Source: Rhizobium leguminosarum
Lineage (GTDB): Bacteria; Pseudomonadota; Alphaproteobacteria; Rhizobiales; Rhizobiaceae
Assembly (NCBI RefSeq): GCF_001652265.1
Contig: NZ_LWBS01000176.1
Location: forward strand, 1-64,000
DNA: 64,000 nucleotides
Direction of reading: 5' to 3'
A program made the translations under genes and the position numbers. Shown one piece after another: positions 15,777-25,189 of the stretch; positions within the stretch are counted from its first letter, which is position 1; every line of letters starts with the position of its first letter. The notes beneath the pieces are model-generated. The model did not search any database. It was given only the letters and a program-made list of their open reading frames with translations, and was not told the DNA's origin.

Positions 15777-16661
15777 TTAAAAATAGGCCGGGTGGTCGAT
15801 ATCGGCGAGCAGTCCGGGTTCCTGCGGCTGCCAACCAAGAAGCGTGCGCGTGTGCGCGCTCGAAGTGGGTATGTCGAAGCCAGCGAACATGGCGAACCAG
15901 CCGAAATGCTCGGCCGCTTCTTCCCGTGAGAGCGAGACGGCGGGCACATCGAGCCGCCGGCCGATGATCTCGGCGATCTGCCTGAAGGGAACTCCCTCTT
16001 CCGCGACTGCCAGGAACGGGCCGCCGACGGCGCCGCGCTCGATCGCCAGGCGATAGACGCGGGCGGCATCGAGCCGGTGCACGGCCGGCCAGCGGTTCTG
16101 TCCTTCGCCGATATAGGCCGAGACGCCCTTTCGCCGGGCCAGATCGATCAGGATCGGCACGAAGCCGTGGTCCCCATGGCCATGCACCGACGGCGGGAGC
16201 CGGACGGTGGAGGCACGCACACCACGGGCGACCAGCGATACCGCGGTGATTTCGGAGGCGCGAGGGTAGGTCTCCGACGTCGGCATGGGCGGATCCTTCT
16301 CGGTGCCAACTCGGCCGGGGGCAAAGCCGAGGCCGGCTGTGACCAGCAGCGGACGATCGGAGCCTTGGAGGGCTTCGCCGAGCGCCTCGATGGCGCGCCG
16401 GTCGGCGGCGCAGTTCTCGGCGAATTTCGAGAAATCGTGGTTGAAAGCCGTATGGATCACGGCGTCCGCCTCAGCCGCACCGCTCTTCAGGCTTTCGAGA
16501 TCATCGAGCGTGCCGTGACGGACTTCGGCGCCGGCAGCGGCCAGTTGATCCGCTCCCTTGTCCGAGCGGGTGAGGCCGAGCACCTGATGGCCAGCGGCGA
16601 TCAATTCATTGACGACAGCCGAGCCGACCCAGCCGGTGGCTCCAGTGACGAATACGCGCAT
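15777..16661 (-). CDS. Extended SDR-family NAD(P)-dependent oxidoreductase
   Basis: The 294-residue protein starts [20 protein letters not shown], an NAD(P)-binding GxxGxxG fold, with an atypical-SDR layout: [13 protein letters not shown] after the fourth strand and [17 protein letters not shown] in the substrate half. The classical YxxxK pair is not clearly present. The open frame extends upstream, but ATG 16661 is the natural N-terminus. It diverges from an XRE-type regulator at 16753, a common pairing in which the regulator controls the reductase. Substrate unknown. Confidence 0.85.
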   Translation of the reverse strand: MRVFVTGATGWVGSAVVNELIAAGHQVLGLTRSDKGADQLAAAGAEVRHGTLDDLESLKSGAAEADAVIHTAFNHDFSKFAENCAADRRAIEALGEALQGSDRPLLVTAGLGFAPGRVGTEKDPPMPTSETYPRASEITAVSLVARGVRASTVRLPPSVHGHGDHGFVPILIDLARRKGVSAYIGEGQNRWPAVHRLDAARVYRLAIERGAVGGPFLAVAEEGVPFRQIAEIIGRRLDVPAVSLSREEAAEHFGWFAMFAGFDIPTSSAHTRTLLGWQPQEPGLLADIDHPAYF

Positions 16662-16706
16662 GTGATATCTCCAGTTTTTGCCGGAGACAGATATCGGCTC
16701 TGCTGA

Positions 16707-16738
16707 TATCATGGTAAAGTAGTGACATTATCATGGTA
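16707..16738. promoter_or_regulatory. Direct repeats TATCATGGTA in the SDR/XRE divergent promoter
   Basis: Two exact copies of TATCATGGTA (16707-16716 and 16729-16738) lie 22 bases apart, two helical turns, between the divergent start codons at 16661 and 16753. This is the expected place for the operator of the adjacent helix-turn-helix regulator. The function is inferred. Confidence 0.5.
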
Positions 16739-16752
16739 TAACGGCTAACAGG

Positions 16753-17583
16753 ATGAGTGAGTTCGTCACCTCGGATAATCGGCTCGGCACCTATTTGAAG
16801 GACCGTCGCGTGCGGCTCGATCCCGCCGCCTTCGGCTTTGCGGGGGAGAGACGGCGCACGCCCGGCCTGCGCCGCGAGGAGGTGGCGAGCCGCGCCAATA
16901 TCAGCCCGACCTGGTACACTTGGCTGGAGCAGGGCCGTGGCGGCGCGGCGTCTGCCGATGTGCTCGACCGGATCTCTCGCGCGCTGATGCTGACGGATGT
17001 CGAGCGCGAGCATCTTTTTCTGCTCGGTCTTGGACGCCCGCCCGAGGTGCGCTACCGCAGGCAAGAGGGGGTGACACCGCGGCTGCAGGGCGTGCTCGAT
17101 GCGCTGGACCCGAGCCCGGCGCTGATCCGCACCGCGATTTGGGACGTCGTCGCCTGGAACCGGGCGGCAACGGTGCTTCTGACCGATTACGGCGCGCTGC
17201 CGCCTGAGGAGCGCAACGTACTGCGCTTCATCTTCCTCGATCCGCGCGTGCGCGCCGCCCAATACGACTGGGAAAGTGTGGCCCGTTTCGTGGTCGCGGC
17301 CTTCCGCGTGGACGCGGCCCGCGCGGGTGCCGCGGCCGAGGTCGAGCCCCTTGTCGATGAACTCTGCCGCAAGAGCCCCGAATTCCTGGCGATGTGGCGC
17401 GACAACGACGTGCGCACCCATGGCGAGGGCGCCAAGCACATCAAACACCCCATCCTCGGCCCACTCGCTTTCGAATATTCCGCCTTCCAGGTGGATGGCC
17501 GGCCGGATCTCAGCATGGTGGTCTACAACCCGGCGACGGCGGAGGATGCGGCGAAGATTAAGGAGCTGGTGGGCGTGAGCTGA
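16753..17583 (+). CDS. XRE-family regulator with MmyB-like ligand domain
   Basis: The 276-residue protein has an N-terminal helix-turn-helix (RRTPGLRREEVASRANIS, then TWYTWLEQGRG, about 30-80) and a C-terminal MmyB-like domain (about 105-270) with IWDVVAWNRAA and NVLRFIFLDP. Such regulators usually repress the divergent short-chain dehydrogenase, here the gene at 15777-16661. Two direct repeats in the shared promoter are the likely binding sites. The MmyB domain binds a small, possibly fatty, ligand in related proteins. Confidence 0.87.
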   Translation: MSEFVTSDNRLGTYLKDRRVRLDPAAFGFAGERRRTPGLRREEVASRANISPTWYTWLEQGRGGAASADVLDRISRALMLTDVEREHLFLLGLGRPPEVRYRRQEGVTPRLQGVLDALDPSPALIRTAIWDVVAWNRAATVLLTDYGALPPEERNVLRFIFLDPRVRAAQYDWESVARFVVAAFRVDAARAGAAAEVEPLVDELCRKSPEFLAMWRDNDVRTHGEGAKHIKHPILGPLAFEYSAFQVDGRPDLSMVVYNPATAEDAAKIKELVGVS

Positions 17584-17772
17584 GCTGGGTGGGTGAAGGG
17601 GAGTTTGGTTGCGTTATCGCTCTGTTGCAGTCGAGCTTCTTGGTTCTCACTCCCGCTGCGCCTTTGCCACCCAGTCGAACGGGATGTCCGCCCTGCAACG
17701 CTATTCAATGTGCCTCACGGGCGATTGCTACAGCCCGGGGAAAACTACCTGCCTTGGCCATCGTCACTTCGC

Positions 17773-18390
17773 TCAGTCGAGGCTGGCCGGCGAGGAGAAC
17801 GGCCGATTGGCGTCCACCACGAAGATGGCCAGCTCGTCGAGATCGGTTGTGCCGGCGCTGAACACCTCCATCGGCGTGTCGGCCCCGTGCCCGATCATGG
17901 TCATGCCGGCTTCAGTATAGGTCACGCCGTGGGGCGTTTTCTGACCGAGCTTGCCGGCCGTCACATAGAATGCCTCGGATCCCGGATGCGTATGGATTGC
18001 CGACTTGGTGCCGGGCGCTCCACCGGCGTGATTGACGCGCAGCAGATACTCGCTCGCCTTGACCGGCGGAAGGGGGCCGATCTCGGCGACCTTGGTTCCG
18101 CCAGGCGTCGACCCACCCTTGGGCCCGAGCGTGAACAACCAGATCTTGTCCGCAACTTCCGCCACAAGCGAGGTCGGCCCCGCCGCGTCTTGGCCATCTT
18201 TCAGCGTCGGGAAATTCTCCAGCCGCCAGTATAATGGCCCAGAAGGCAGCTCTGTGACCTTCTTCTCAACCACCGGCTTGATGAAGAACTTGTTTTCTTC
18301 GGATAATGTTGCTGAAGTCATCAGCCCTAAAGCAGATAGGGAAATCATAAGCGCGCCGACATGGCGTACGCTGAGGGAACGAAGCTTCAT
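17773..18390 (-). CDS. Exported cupin-domain protein
   Basis: The 205-residue protein has a signal peptide (hydrophobic VGALMISLSALGLMTSATLS) and a conserved cupin barrel with the metal motif IHTHPGSEAFYVTAGKLGQK. Export and a single cupin domain suggest a periplasmic metal-dependent binding protein or enzyme; no substrate can be named. No operon partner is adjacent. Confidence 0.78.
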   Translation of the reverse strand: MKLRSLSVRHVGALMISLSALGLMTSATLSEENKFFIKPVVEKKVTELPSGPLYWRLENFPTLKDGQDAAGPTSLVAEVADKIWLFTLGPKGGSTPGGTKVAEIGPLPPVKASEYLLRVNHAGGAPGTKSAIHTHPGSEAFYVTAGKLGQKTPHGVTYTEAGMTMIGHGADTPMEVFSAGTTDLDELAIFVVDANRPFSSPASLD

Positions 18391-19095
18391 GGTTGGTCCT
18401 CCTGGTGATGCTTCGTTGGCAGGCCTCTCGACGGTGAGTGCGATTCCTTACAAATAGGCGACCGCAGGCGATGTGCCGCCCGCCAGTCTCGCACTGTCAA
18501 AACGTGGCGATGGCCACAAGAAGCGCAAATGTCGTTGCTCGATTGTCGTGGAGCAGTACGGGCGGCAAAGGCGCGGTTGATGGCCAACACCAGCACGCCC
18601 GCATATGAATGCGGCTTCCCCCTTCGCTTGTATTTCTAGTTTCTTATTCTACCACAGCTTGAGGCCGGGGACTATGTCCGATTTCGGCAGATTTGAGTAG
18701 TGATCGGATGGCGGGAAGCGTCTGATCGAAACCATGCGCAATTCCGAAATGCGCCAACTCCGGAAGCTCGTGGTCTTCCCCTCGCCGTAGAGCGACCGAT
18801 GTACGGCTCATCTCCGAAACAAGGCGTACAGCCGATTTTTGCCGAACCCCGTTAAAACTCACTACACATTAGATAGTGGTTCCCTGTGCGAACGGGATAA
18901 GCCATTTTAAAAACTGTCCTGCTTCTTCCGCCATCCATCATGCTGAGGCGTGCATCCCACAGGGCGAAGCCTCCAAGCATGACAAAGCTGTGAAATGCTA
19001 AATTACTACTCCTGCTAGAAAAATTGTTGACCGGGCCGATCTCAGCTGCTTTCCTCCCGATAGACCAAGGCGAATGGATCTTGAAGGAGATATCC
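18391..19095. other. 700-base gap without a convincing gene
   Basis: The stretch between the cupin gene and the VCBS gene is long for this window. It contains one minus-strand frame of 72 codons (18644-18862) with no recognisable family and no good ribosome-binding site. The AT-rich part near 18880-19060 may hold the promoter of the VCBS gene. No RNA gene or repeat was recognised. Confidence 0.5.
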
Positions 19096-20637
19096 ATGAC
19101 AGTGCTTGCAAAACCTGTGGCGGTCGATGATGTCAGCAGCGCTTCCGAGAATGACGTGATCTCTGGCAATCTGCTGGAAAATGATCTGGCCGGGGGCTCC
19201 GGCAGCATGTTTCTCAACTTCTTCGACGGCGAGAGGGTGCTTGCCAAGACGGCCGGGCAGGTCACCGATATCGAGGGTGAATACGGCACGTTCCACGTCA
19301 AGGCCGACGGCTCTTACACCTATACGCTGAACGAGGCCGCCAAGGCGGGCTTCGTTGACGGAATGACGCTGACGGAGACGATCGGCTACAAGATCTCCGA
19401 CGGCGCCGGCAATACCGATGTCGGCCATTTCAAGCTCGACATTCACGGGGTCACGAGCCCGCCGGTCGCGGTCGACGACGCCTTCTCCTTCCACGAAGGA
19501 AGCGAGATGGCCCGCAACGTACTTGCCAATGATCACCTGGGAGAGGCGGGCACGCTCTTCCTGCGTTCGGTCGAGGGCACCAGCATTCCTGCCGGTCAGG
19601 GGCAAGGACAGACGACCGACGTGGCGGGCGAATTCGGCACCTTCCATTTCGCAGGCGATGGAAGCTTCACCTACGATCTCAATCCGGCCGTCAAGGCGGG
19701 CCTCGATGATGGCGAACATGTCACGGAGAAACTCCAATATTACAAGGTCTCCGACGGCGCCGGTCACGCGGATGCCGGCGTGATCACCCTGACCGTCGAC
19801 GGCGTGACGGATGGGAAGTCGTTGAACACCCATCATGTCGAGGTCCAGGCGGATGTCGTGCGCCCCTTCCTGGACCATTACGAACTCCAGGGGGTCGCGA
19901 TCGATCCGCTAACCGGCAAGTATTACGTCAGTTCCGGCCATGGTTTCCCAGATGGTCCCATGGTGAGCATTTACGACAACGCCTCGGCATTTGAAGCCGA
20001 CAGGGCCAGCGGCGCCATCTCTCTCGGCGACTATGACAAGGGCGAATATGACATCGGCGGAACCTATTTTTCTGTCCGCGGCGGCGAGATCATCGGAAGA
20101 ACCAACGAGGCGAGAGGCGAGGAGGACCCTTTCCCCGATCAGACCTATCTCGCAAAGTGGAATGCCGCCGACGGATCGTCCGATCAGCGGGGCGATCCGA
20201 TCCCGGGTCTTATCGGCGAGAATGGGGCAGGTACGTTCGACTGGGGTGGATTCACGGCCGTCAATACGATGCAGGATTCGACCGGCATTTACGTCGTCGG
20301 CCGCATCAATGATTCCACTTGGCAGGTCTCCAAAATCGATCCCGAAACGCTGAGCCCGATCGAATCCAAGACCTTCGCCGCCGGCGGGCTCGGCTACGGC
20401 TTTGCCGTCGACGGCACGTTCTTCTTCGGCGATTCCTCCAGCAGCGAGCATATCGGCACGGCCTTCGACTTCGAAACCGGGGTCAAGACAACGGTTGACG
20501 TCAACATCGCGATACCGGGAGACGACTTGATCACCAACGTGGTCTATGACTCAGCGGCGGATAATCTCTACATCACCAACACCGGGATCGACGAAATCTC
20601 CGTGGTGCACAATATCTCGGACGTCCTGTTCGTCTAG
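19096..20637 (+). CDS. VCBS-repeat secreted protein with a propeller-like C-terminus
   Basis: The 513-residue protein starts MTVLAKPVAVDDVSSASEND with GAAGGAG upstream; the frame is open earlier but ATG 19096 is the natural start. Two VCBS-type domains follow (about 8-115 and 117-215), each with the pattern ENDLAGGSG, GEYGTFHVKADGSYTYTLNE and YKISDGAGN. The rest (about 225-513) has repeated short beta motifs such as LQGVAIDPLTGKYYVSSGHG and ITNVVYDSAADNLYITNTGI, as in NHL/WD-like propellers. No Sec signal and no RTX nonapeptides are seen; rhizobial VCBS proteins of this type usually leave through PrsDE type I export. A surface binding or adhesion role is likely. It shares its VCBS type with the genes at 59577 and 61528. 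Confidence 0.75.
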   Translation: MTVLAKPVAVDDVSSASENDVISGNLLENDLAGGSGSMFLNFFDGERVLAKTAGQVTDIEGEYGTFHVKADGSYTYTLNEAAKAGFVDGMTLTETIGYKISDGAGNTDVGHFKLDIHGVTSPPVAVDDAFSFHEGSEMARNVLANDHLGEAGTLFLRSVEGTSIPAGQGQGQTTDVAGEFGTFHFAGDGSFTYDLNPAVKAGLDDGEHVTEKLQYYKVSDGAGHADAGVITLTVDGVTDGKSLNTHHVEVQADVVRPFLDHYELQGVAIDPLTGKYYVSSGHGFPDGPMVSIYDNASAFEADRASGAISLGDYDKGEYDIGGTYFSVRGGEIIGRTNEARGEEDPFPDQTYLAKWNAADGSSDQRGDPIPGLIGENGAGTFDWGGFTAVNTMQDSTGIYVVGRINDSTWQVSKIDPETLSPIESKTFAAGGLGYGFAVDGTFFFGDSSSSEHIGTAFDFETGVKTTVDVNIAIPGDDLITNVVYDSAADNLYITNTGIDEISVVHNISDVLFV

Positions 20638-20646
20638 CGCATCGGC

Positions 20647-20670
20647 CCGAAAATCGGAATCGATTTTCGG
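20647..20670. repeat. 10-4-10 palindrome after the VCBS gene
   Basis: CCGAAAATCG (20647-20656), loop GAAT, CGATTTTCGG (20661-20670) forms a perfect hairpin ten bases after the VCBS stop codon. The same CGAT-centred design appears at 31744 and 59055, so it is a dispersed rhizobial repeat. It could also end transcription, although only AAAA follows. Confidence 0.65.
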
Positions 20671-20876
20671 AAAAGAGCGGCGGGCCGTGAGGAACATGGA
20701 TGGCGGCCGACGCCTTCAGCCGGCCGCGTGGACCAGTTTCGGCCGATGATTTGGAACCATGATCCCGCGGTACTGTTTAACTGGAAGGTGCGGAAGCGCC
20801 GATAACGGGGATGCCGATTGCCGGCCAACCCGATAATGACGATCGGTCTTTCGGTTCGCCTATGGAGGAACACGAC

Positions 20877-21089
20877 ATGCAAACGACCCGATCGAAAGAA
20901 CTGGCGGACGAATACCTGCGGCTTGGCGGCAAACGGCTGGCGAAGATCGATGACAATATCGTTAAAATCCGCCACTGGGAGGATGACACGCCGGAGGCCG
21001 AGGCCTTCTGGCAGAAGCACATTGAGCCGCTGGATGACAAGCGCCGCGTTGAGGTCGAAACGCACCTTCCGACGATCAACGACTGGTGA
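20877..21089 (+). CDS. Small hypothetical protein, 70 residues
   Basis: ATG 20877 is preceded by GGAGG nine bases upstream. The charged helical protein (MQTTRSKELADEYLRLGGKR ... HLPTINDW) has no recognised domain and no signal peptide. The sequence style is that of a true small rhizobial protein. Function unknown. Confidence 0.6.
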   Translation: MQTTRSKELADEYLRLGGKRLAKIDDNIVKIRHWEDDTPEAEAFWQKHIEPLDDKRRVEVETHLPTINDW

Positions 21090-21191
21090 TCGCGGCGATT
21101 TCCCGGAGCGCATGACATTGACGCATGACAGCGCCGAGCGTCTGAAACGACGCGGCAGGCTGTCGTGCTCGGATATGTCGCGCTGCTGCGG

Positions 21192-22211
21192 TTACTGCAG
21201 CGTGCGCGTCTGGATCTGTTCGGCGGCGTGAGGCGCGGATGCGGGCAGCGGGCTGCCTTCCAGACCGGTCGCCACCACCGAGACTCGGAACTTGCCGTCG
21301 AGGCTGCGGTCGAAGATCGCGCCGACGACGATATCGGCGTCTTCCTGGACTTCGTCGCGAATGCGGCTTGCCGCCTCGTCCACTTCGAACAGCGTCATAT
21401 CCGAACCGCCGGAAATCGAGATCAGCACGCCCCTGGCGCCCCGCATTGAGATATCGTCGAGAAGCGGGTTGGCAATGGCCGCTTCCGCCGCCTTCATCGC
21501 GCGGCTTTCACCGGAGGCTTCGCCAGTGCCCATCATGGCTCGGCCCATGCCTGACATGACCGACTTCACGTCGGCAAAATCGAGGTTGATCAGGCCTTCC
21601 TTGACGATCAGATCGGTTATGCAGCCGACGCCGGCATAGAGCACACGGTCGGCCGTCATGAAGGCATCAGCGAATGTCGTTTTTGCATCAGCGATGCGGA
21701 AGAGGTTCTGATTGGGAATGACGATGACCGTATCGGCCGCCTGGCGAAGCGCCTCGATGCCGATTTCCGCCATCCGCATGCGGCGGTTGCCTTCGAAGGT
21801 AAAGGGCTTGGTGACGACGCCGACCGTCAGGATGCCGGCGGCACGCGCAGCGCGGGCGATGACAGGTGCAGCACCCGTGCCCGTTCCACCGCCCATGCCG
21901 GCGGTGACGAAGCACATGTGCGAGCCGGCCAGGTGATCCATGATCTCATCGAGCGACTCTTCGGCAGCCGCATGGCCGACCTCAGGCAGCGAACCGGCGC
22001 CGAGACCCTCCGTCACATTCGCGCCAAGCTGGATGCGGCGCGTCGCCTTGGAGGTGGCCAGCACCTGAGCATCCGTGTTTGCGGCGACGAATTCGACGCC
22101 TGCCAGCTTTTCCGCGATCATATTGTTGATCGCATTGCCACCACCGCCGCCGACGCCGATGACTGTAATATGCGGCCGTAGTCCAGAAATGCCGCTCTTG
22201 GCGTCCGACAT
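21192..22211 (-). CDS. ftsZ2: FtsZ paralogue without C-terminal tail (FtsZ2)
   Basis: The 339-residue protein is the tubulin-like GTPase FtsZ up to the end of the GTPase and C-terminal domains: [28 protein letters not shown] (GGGTGTG at 107-113) and the T7-loop [12 protein letters not shown]. After about residue 320 there is only a short tail, lacking the FtsA/ZipA/SepF-binding peptide of the main FtsZ. This corresponds to the second short FtsZ known from Sinorhizobium. ATG 22211 is chosen because AAGGAG lies seven bases upstream; two earlier in-frame ATGs lack this. It may co-assemble with, or modulate, the main Z-ring; it is not near any division cluster. Confidence 0.9.
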   Translation of the reverse strand: MSDAKSGISGLRPHITVIGVGGGGGNAINNMIAEKLAGVEFVAANTDAQVLATSKATRRIQLGANVTEGLGAGSLPEVGHAAAEESLDEIMDHLAGSHMCFVTAGMGGGTGTGAAPVIARAARAAGILTVGVVTKPFTFEGNRRMRMAEIGIEALRQAADTVIVIPNQNLFRIADAKTTFADAFMTADRVLYAGVGCITDLIVKEGLINLDFADVKSVMSGMGRAMMGTGEASGESRAMKAAEAAIANPLLDDISMRGARGVLISISGGSDMTLFEVDEAASRIRDEVQEDADIVVGAIFDRSLDGKFRVSVVATGLEGSPLPASAPHAAEQIQTRTLQ

Positions 22212-22752
22212 CGCGCTCTCCTTTGATGCTTCGTTCATGCCCACCCTCGTTTGCGGACGGCGAATCGCGCGTCAGGATACGCGAGCAACAAGGCAGAGGC
22301 GAGGCGAAAGACGTCTCAAGGGCGGCCACCTTTTCACATGACGGCCTTCTCGACAGGAATGCTTCGGTGACCGCCGCTCACCGAAGCGCGGTGTGGTCTT
22401 CGAGGGTGATCTTTCCGCGATGGGCTCGCGCGGCAATTCGGGATCGTCGAGCTTCGGTCATGCGCGTGTTGGAGCGGGCGGCGGCGTTTCCACCCGGACG
22501 GAAAAGAAGGCTGCGGCGACATCAGCGCGTTATCGTGCTCGCGGCCGTCACCGCCCAGGGACGCTTCGACGACGGCTTTGTGCATGCGAGCTACCTTGTT
22601 CGTCAGGATGGACGAACCGAAGTGCTGCGTCCGCCGAAAGGTCCCCGCACAGACGATTTGCAGATTTCGATCACAGGCCGTGACGGGCGTGAACCAAAGC
22701 CGCGCTGCGGTGTTTACAGACACGCCCTATAACTCCGAAAGGAACGCTTTTC
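22212..22752. other. 540-base gap, no supported gene
   Basis: Reading frames exist on both strands (for example minus 22334-22723), but their composition, with strings of Arg/Ser/Pro and no ribosome-binding site or family, marks them as chance frames. The promoter of ftsZ2 should lie near 22220-22300. No repeats or RNA structures were recognised. Confidence 0.5.
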
Positions 22753-23181
22753 ATGCAACGACTTCTGCTATCAGGCCTTGCCCTTGCCGCACTCGCCGGC
22801 ACCGCTTTTGCCCAACAGCCGCCTGCTCCGCCATCCGCCGGCACTCCGCCCGTGGCGGGCGATCCGGCGTCACCGCCGCCTCCGCCGTCTCCGTCTCCGT
22901 CTGCCTCTGATGACGATGAGCGGATGATGGGCGAGCCGGATGCAAGGCCGGGAGATCGCCCCGATTACCGCTGGCATAGTCGGAGAGGCGACATGGGCTT
23001 CCGCGGCGACGGGGGCTTCCGTGGTCATCGCCCGCTGCCTCCGCCGCCGTCCAAGGCAGCCCATTTCCGGATCGAGGATGGGAACACCCAGATCGATCTG
23101 AAGTGCGCCGAGGACGAACCGATGAAGGCCTGCGCCGATCTGCTGCTCCAGGTGATGGACCGCCTGCAGGGCCAGGACTGA
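22753..23181 (+). CDS. Small exported Pro-rich protein
   Basis: The 142-residue protein has a clear signal peptide (MQRLLLSGLALAALAGTAFA, cleavage before QQPP), a Pro-rich stretch with PPPPPSPSPS, an Arg/Gly-rich middle and a conserved-looking C-terminus (AHFRIEDGNTQIDLKCAEDE, CADLLLQVMDRLQ) with two cysteines. It is probably periplasmic. A strong intrinsic terminator follows. Function unknown. Confidence 0.75.
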   Translation: MQRLLLSGLALAALAGTAFAQQPPAPPSAGTPPVAGDPASPPPPPSPSPSASDDDERMMGEPDARPGDRPDYRWHSRRGDMGFRGDGGFRGHRPLPPPPSKAAHFRIEDGNTQIDLKCAEDEPMKACADLLLQVMDRLQGQD

Positions 23182-23217
23182 TCATCCGCGGTTGAGGCGG
23201 GTGCCACACGATGATGC

Positions 23218-23249
23218 AACCGCCCGCGTTTTCTCGCGGGCGGTTTTGC
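23218..23249 (+). terminator. Rho-independent terminator
   Basis: AACCGCCCGCG (23218-23228), loop TTTTCT and CGCGGGCGGTT (23235-23245) form an 11-pair perfect GC-rich stem, followed by a short T run. It lies 37 bases after the exported Pro-rich protein gene and is the clearest intrinsic terminator in the window. Confidence 0.85.
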
Positions 23250-23381
23250 GGGTTTCTCGGGGCCGTGACACCGCCGTCGAAGTTAAACGCCGCCCTGAAA
23301 ACCTCAGGGAATGATGCAGCCACCCGAATTGGTCGATTCCTCGTCATGAGGATTTACGGTCGGCGACTGAGGGGCGTTGGC

Positions 23382-24380
<999 letters not shown>

Positions 24381-24544
24381 TCAGGTTTGATCGCAACCTA
24401 AGGGCAAAGGCTGGTATTGATTAGCCGGTGATATCGGCATGGGCTTATGAATTGGATTCATGAATGTCGCCCGGCGAACTGGGAAGCAGCGAACTGCAAA
24501 GGGCGGGCGAGGGCGCGCTTGCGCTGGAGGCCGATGGCTTGGCG

Positions 24545-25081
24545 TCATGACGCCAGCCGGAAGGCTCTGCTTTGCACGGCTTCGATAACGGCGCCCAGCG
24601 TCTCTTTCCTGTCTTGCCCATCCGTCGACAGAACATGTCGCTCAAACGCACCCAGCGACGAAAACTGTCGATGGAGCTCTGCAATAGGGCCGGGGTCGGT
24701 CAGCGTTTTGCCGCCACGCTCCCGGCAGCGCCGGATAGCGACATCGAGCGGCGGACGCAGAACCACGTAGTGGAGGGGTGCCGCGATATTCCGGAACGGT
24801 TCCAGGAACCACGGCCCGACGATGCCATCCACGACGACGAAGTAGCCGCCGCCGGCATAGCCTGCCGCCGCCTTCGTCAACACGTCGACGACAACGATAT
24901 TCTGTTCATGAGCTTCCGGCAGATAGGGCGGGATCACGCCGTTCTTGATGAAATGCCAGAAGTCGTCGGAATGAAGATGGACCTTCGGCGAGCCGGGCTC
25001 GCTGGCGAGCGCCTCGGCCGTCGTGGTTTTTCCCGAGCCCGGCGGCCCGGTGAGAATGAGAACTTCGCCTGTGTGGTTCAT
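24545..25081 (-). CDS. P-loop kinase-like AAA protein
   Basis: The 178-residue protein starts MNHTGEVLILTGPPGSGKTT, with Walker A GPPGSGKT near residue 12. Further on are HLHSDDFWHFIKNG and VVVDGIVGPWFLEP (Walker B-like) and RCRERGGKTL (lid arginines). This is the layout of small-molecule or shikimate/gluconate-type kinases, but the substrate cannot be told. ATG 25081 is preferred as it begins the conserved fold; an upstream ATG (25141) would add a basic extension. Confidence 0.78.
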   Translation of the reverse strand: MNHTGEVLILTGPPGSGKTTTAEALASEPGSPKVHLHSDDFWHFIKNGVIPPYLPEAHEQNIVVVDVLTKAAAGYAGGGYFVVVDGIVGPWFLEPFRNIAAPLHYVVLRPPLDVAIRRCRERGGKTLTDPGPIAELHRQFSSLGAFERHVLSTDGQDRKETLGAVIEAVQSRAFRLAS

Positions 25082-25189
25082 AGCATGGCAATTTCGCACG
25101 AAGCAGCATCGTCTCGCAATTAGCCGATAGGGGGTCGGCAATAACCCGGCATGCCCCGCTTCGTTCCGAAGAAACCGCTGAAGCGGCGG

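Noticed and set aside
18644..18862. 72-codon minus-strand frame before the VCBS gene
   Set aside because: No ribosome-binding site, no recognisable motif; could be a remnant but cannot be supported.
22223..22732. 170-codon plus-strand frame in the gap after ftsZ2
   Set aside because: No ribosome-binding site, no family and atypical composition; it overlaps the ftsZ2 start region.
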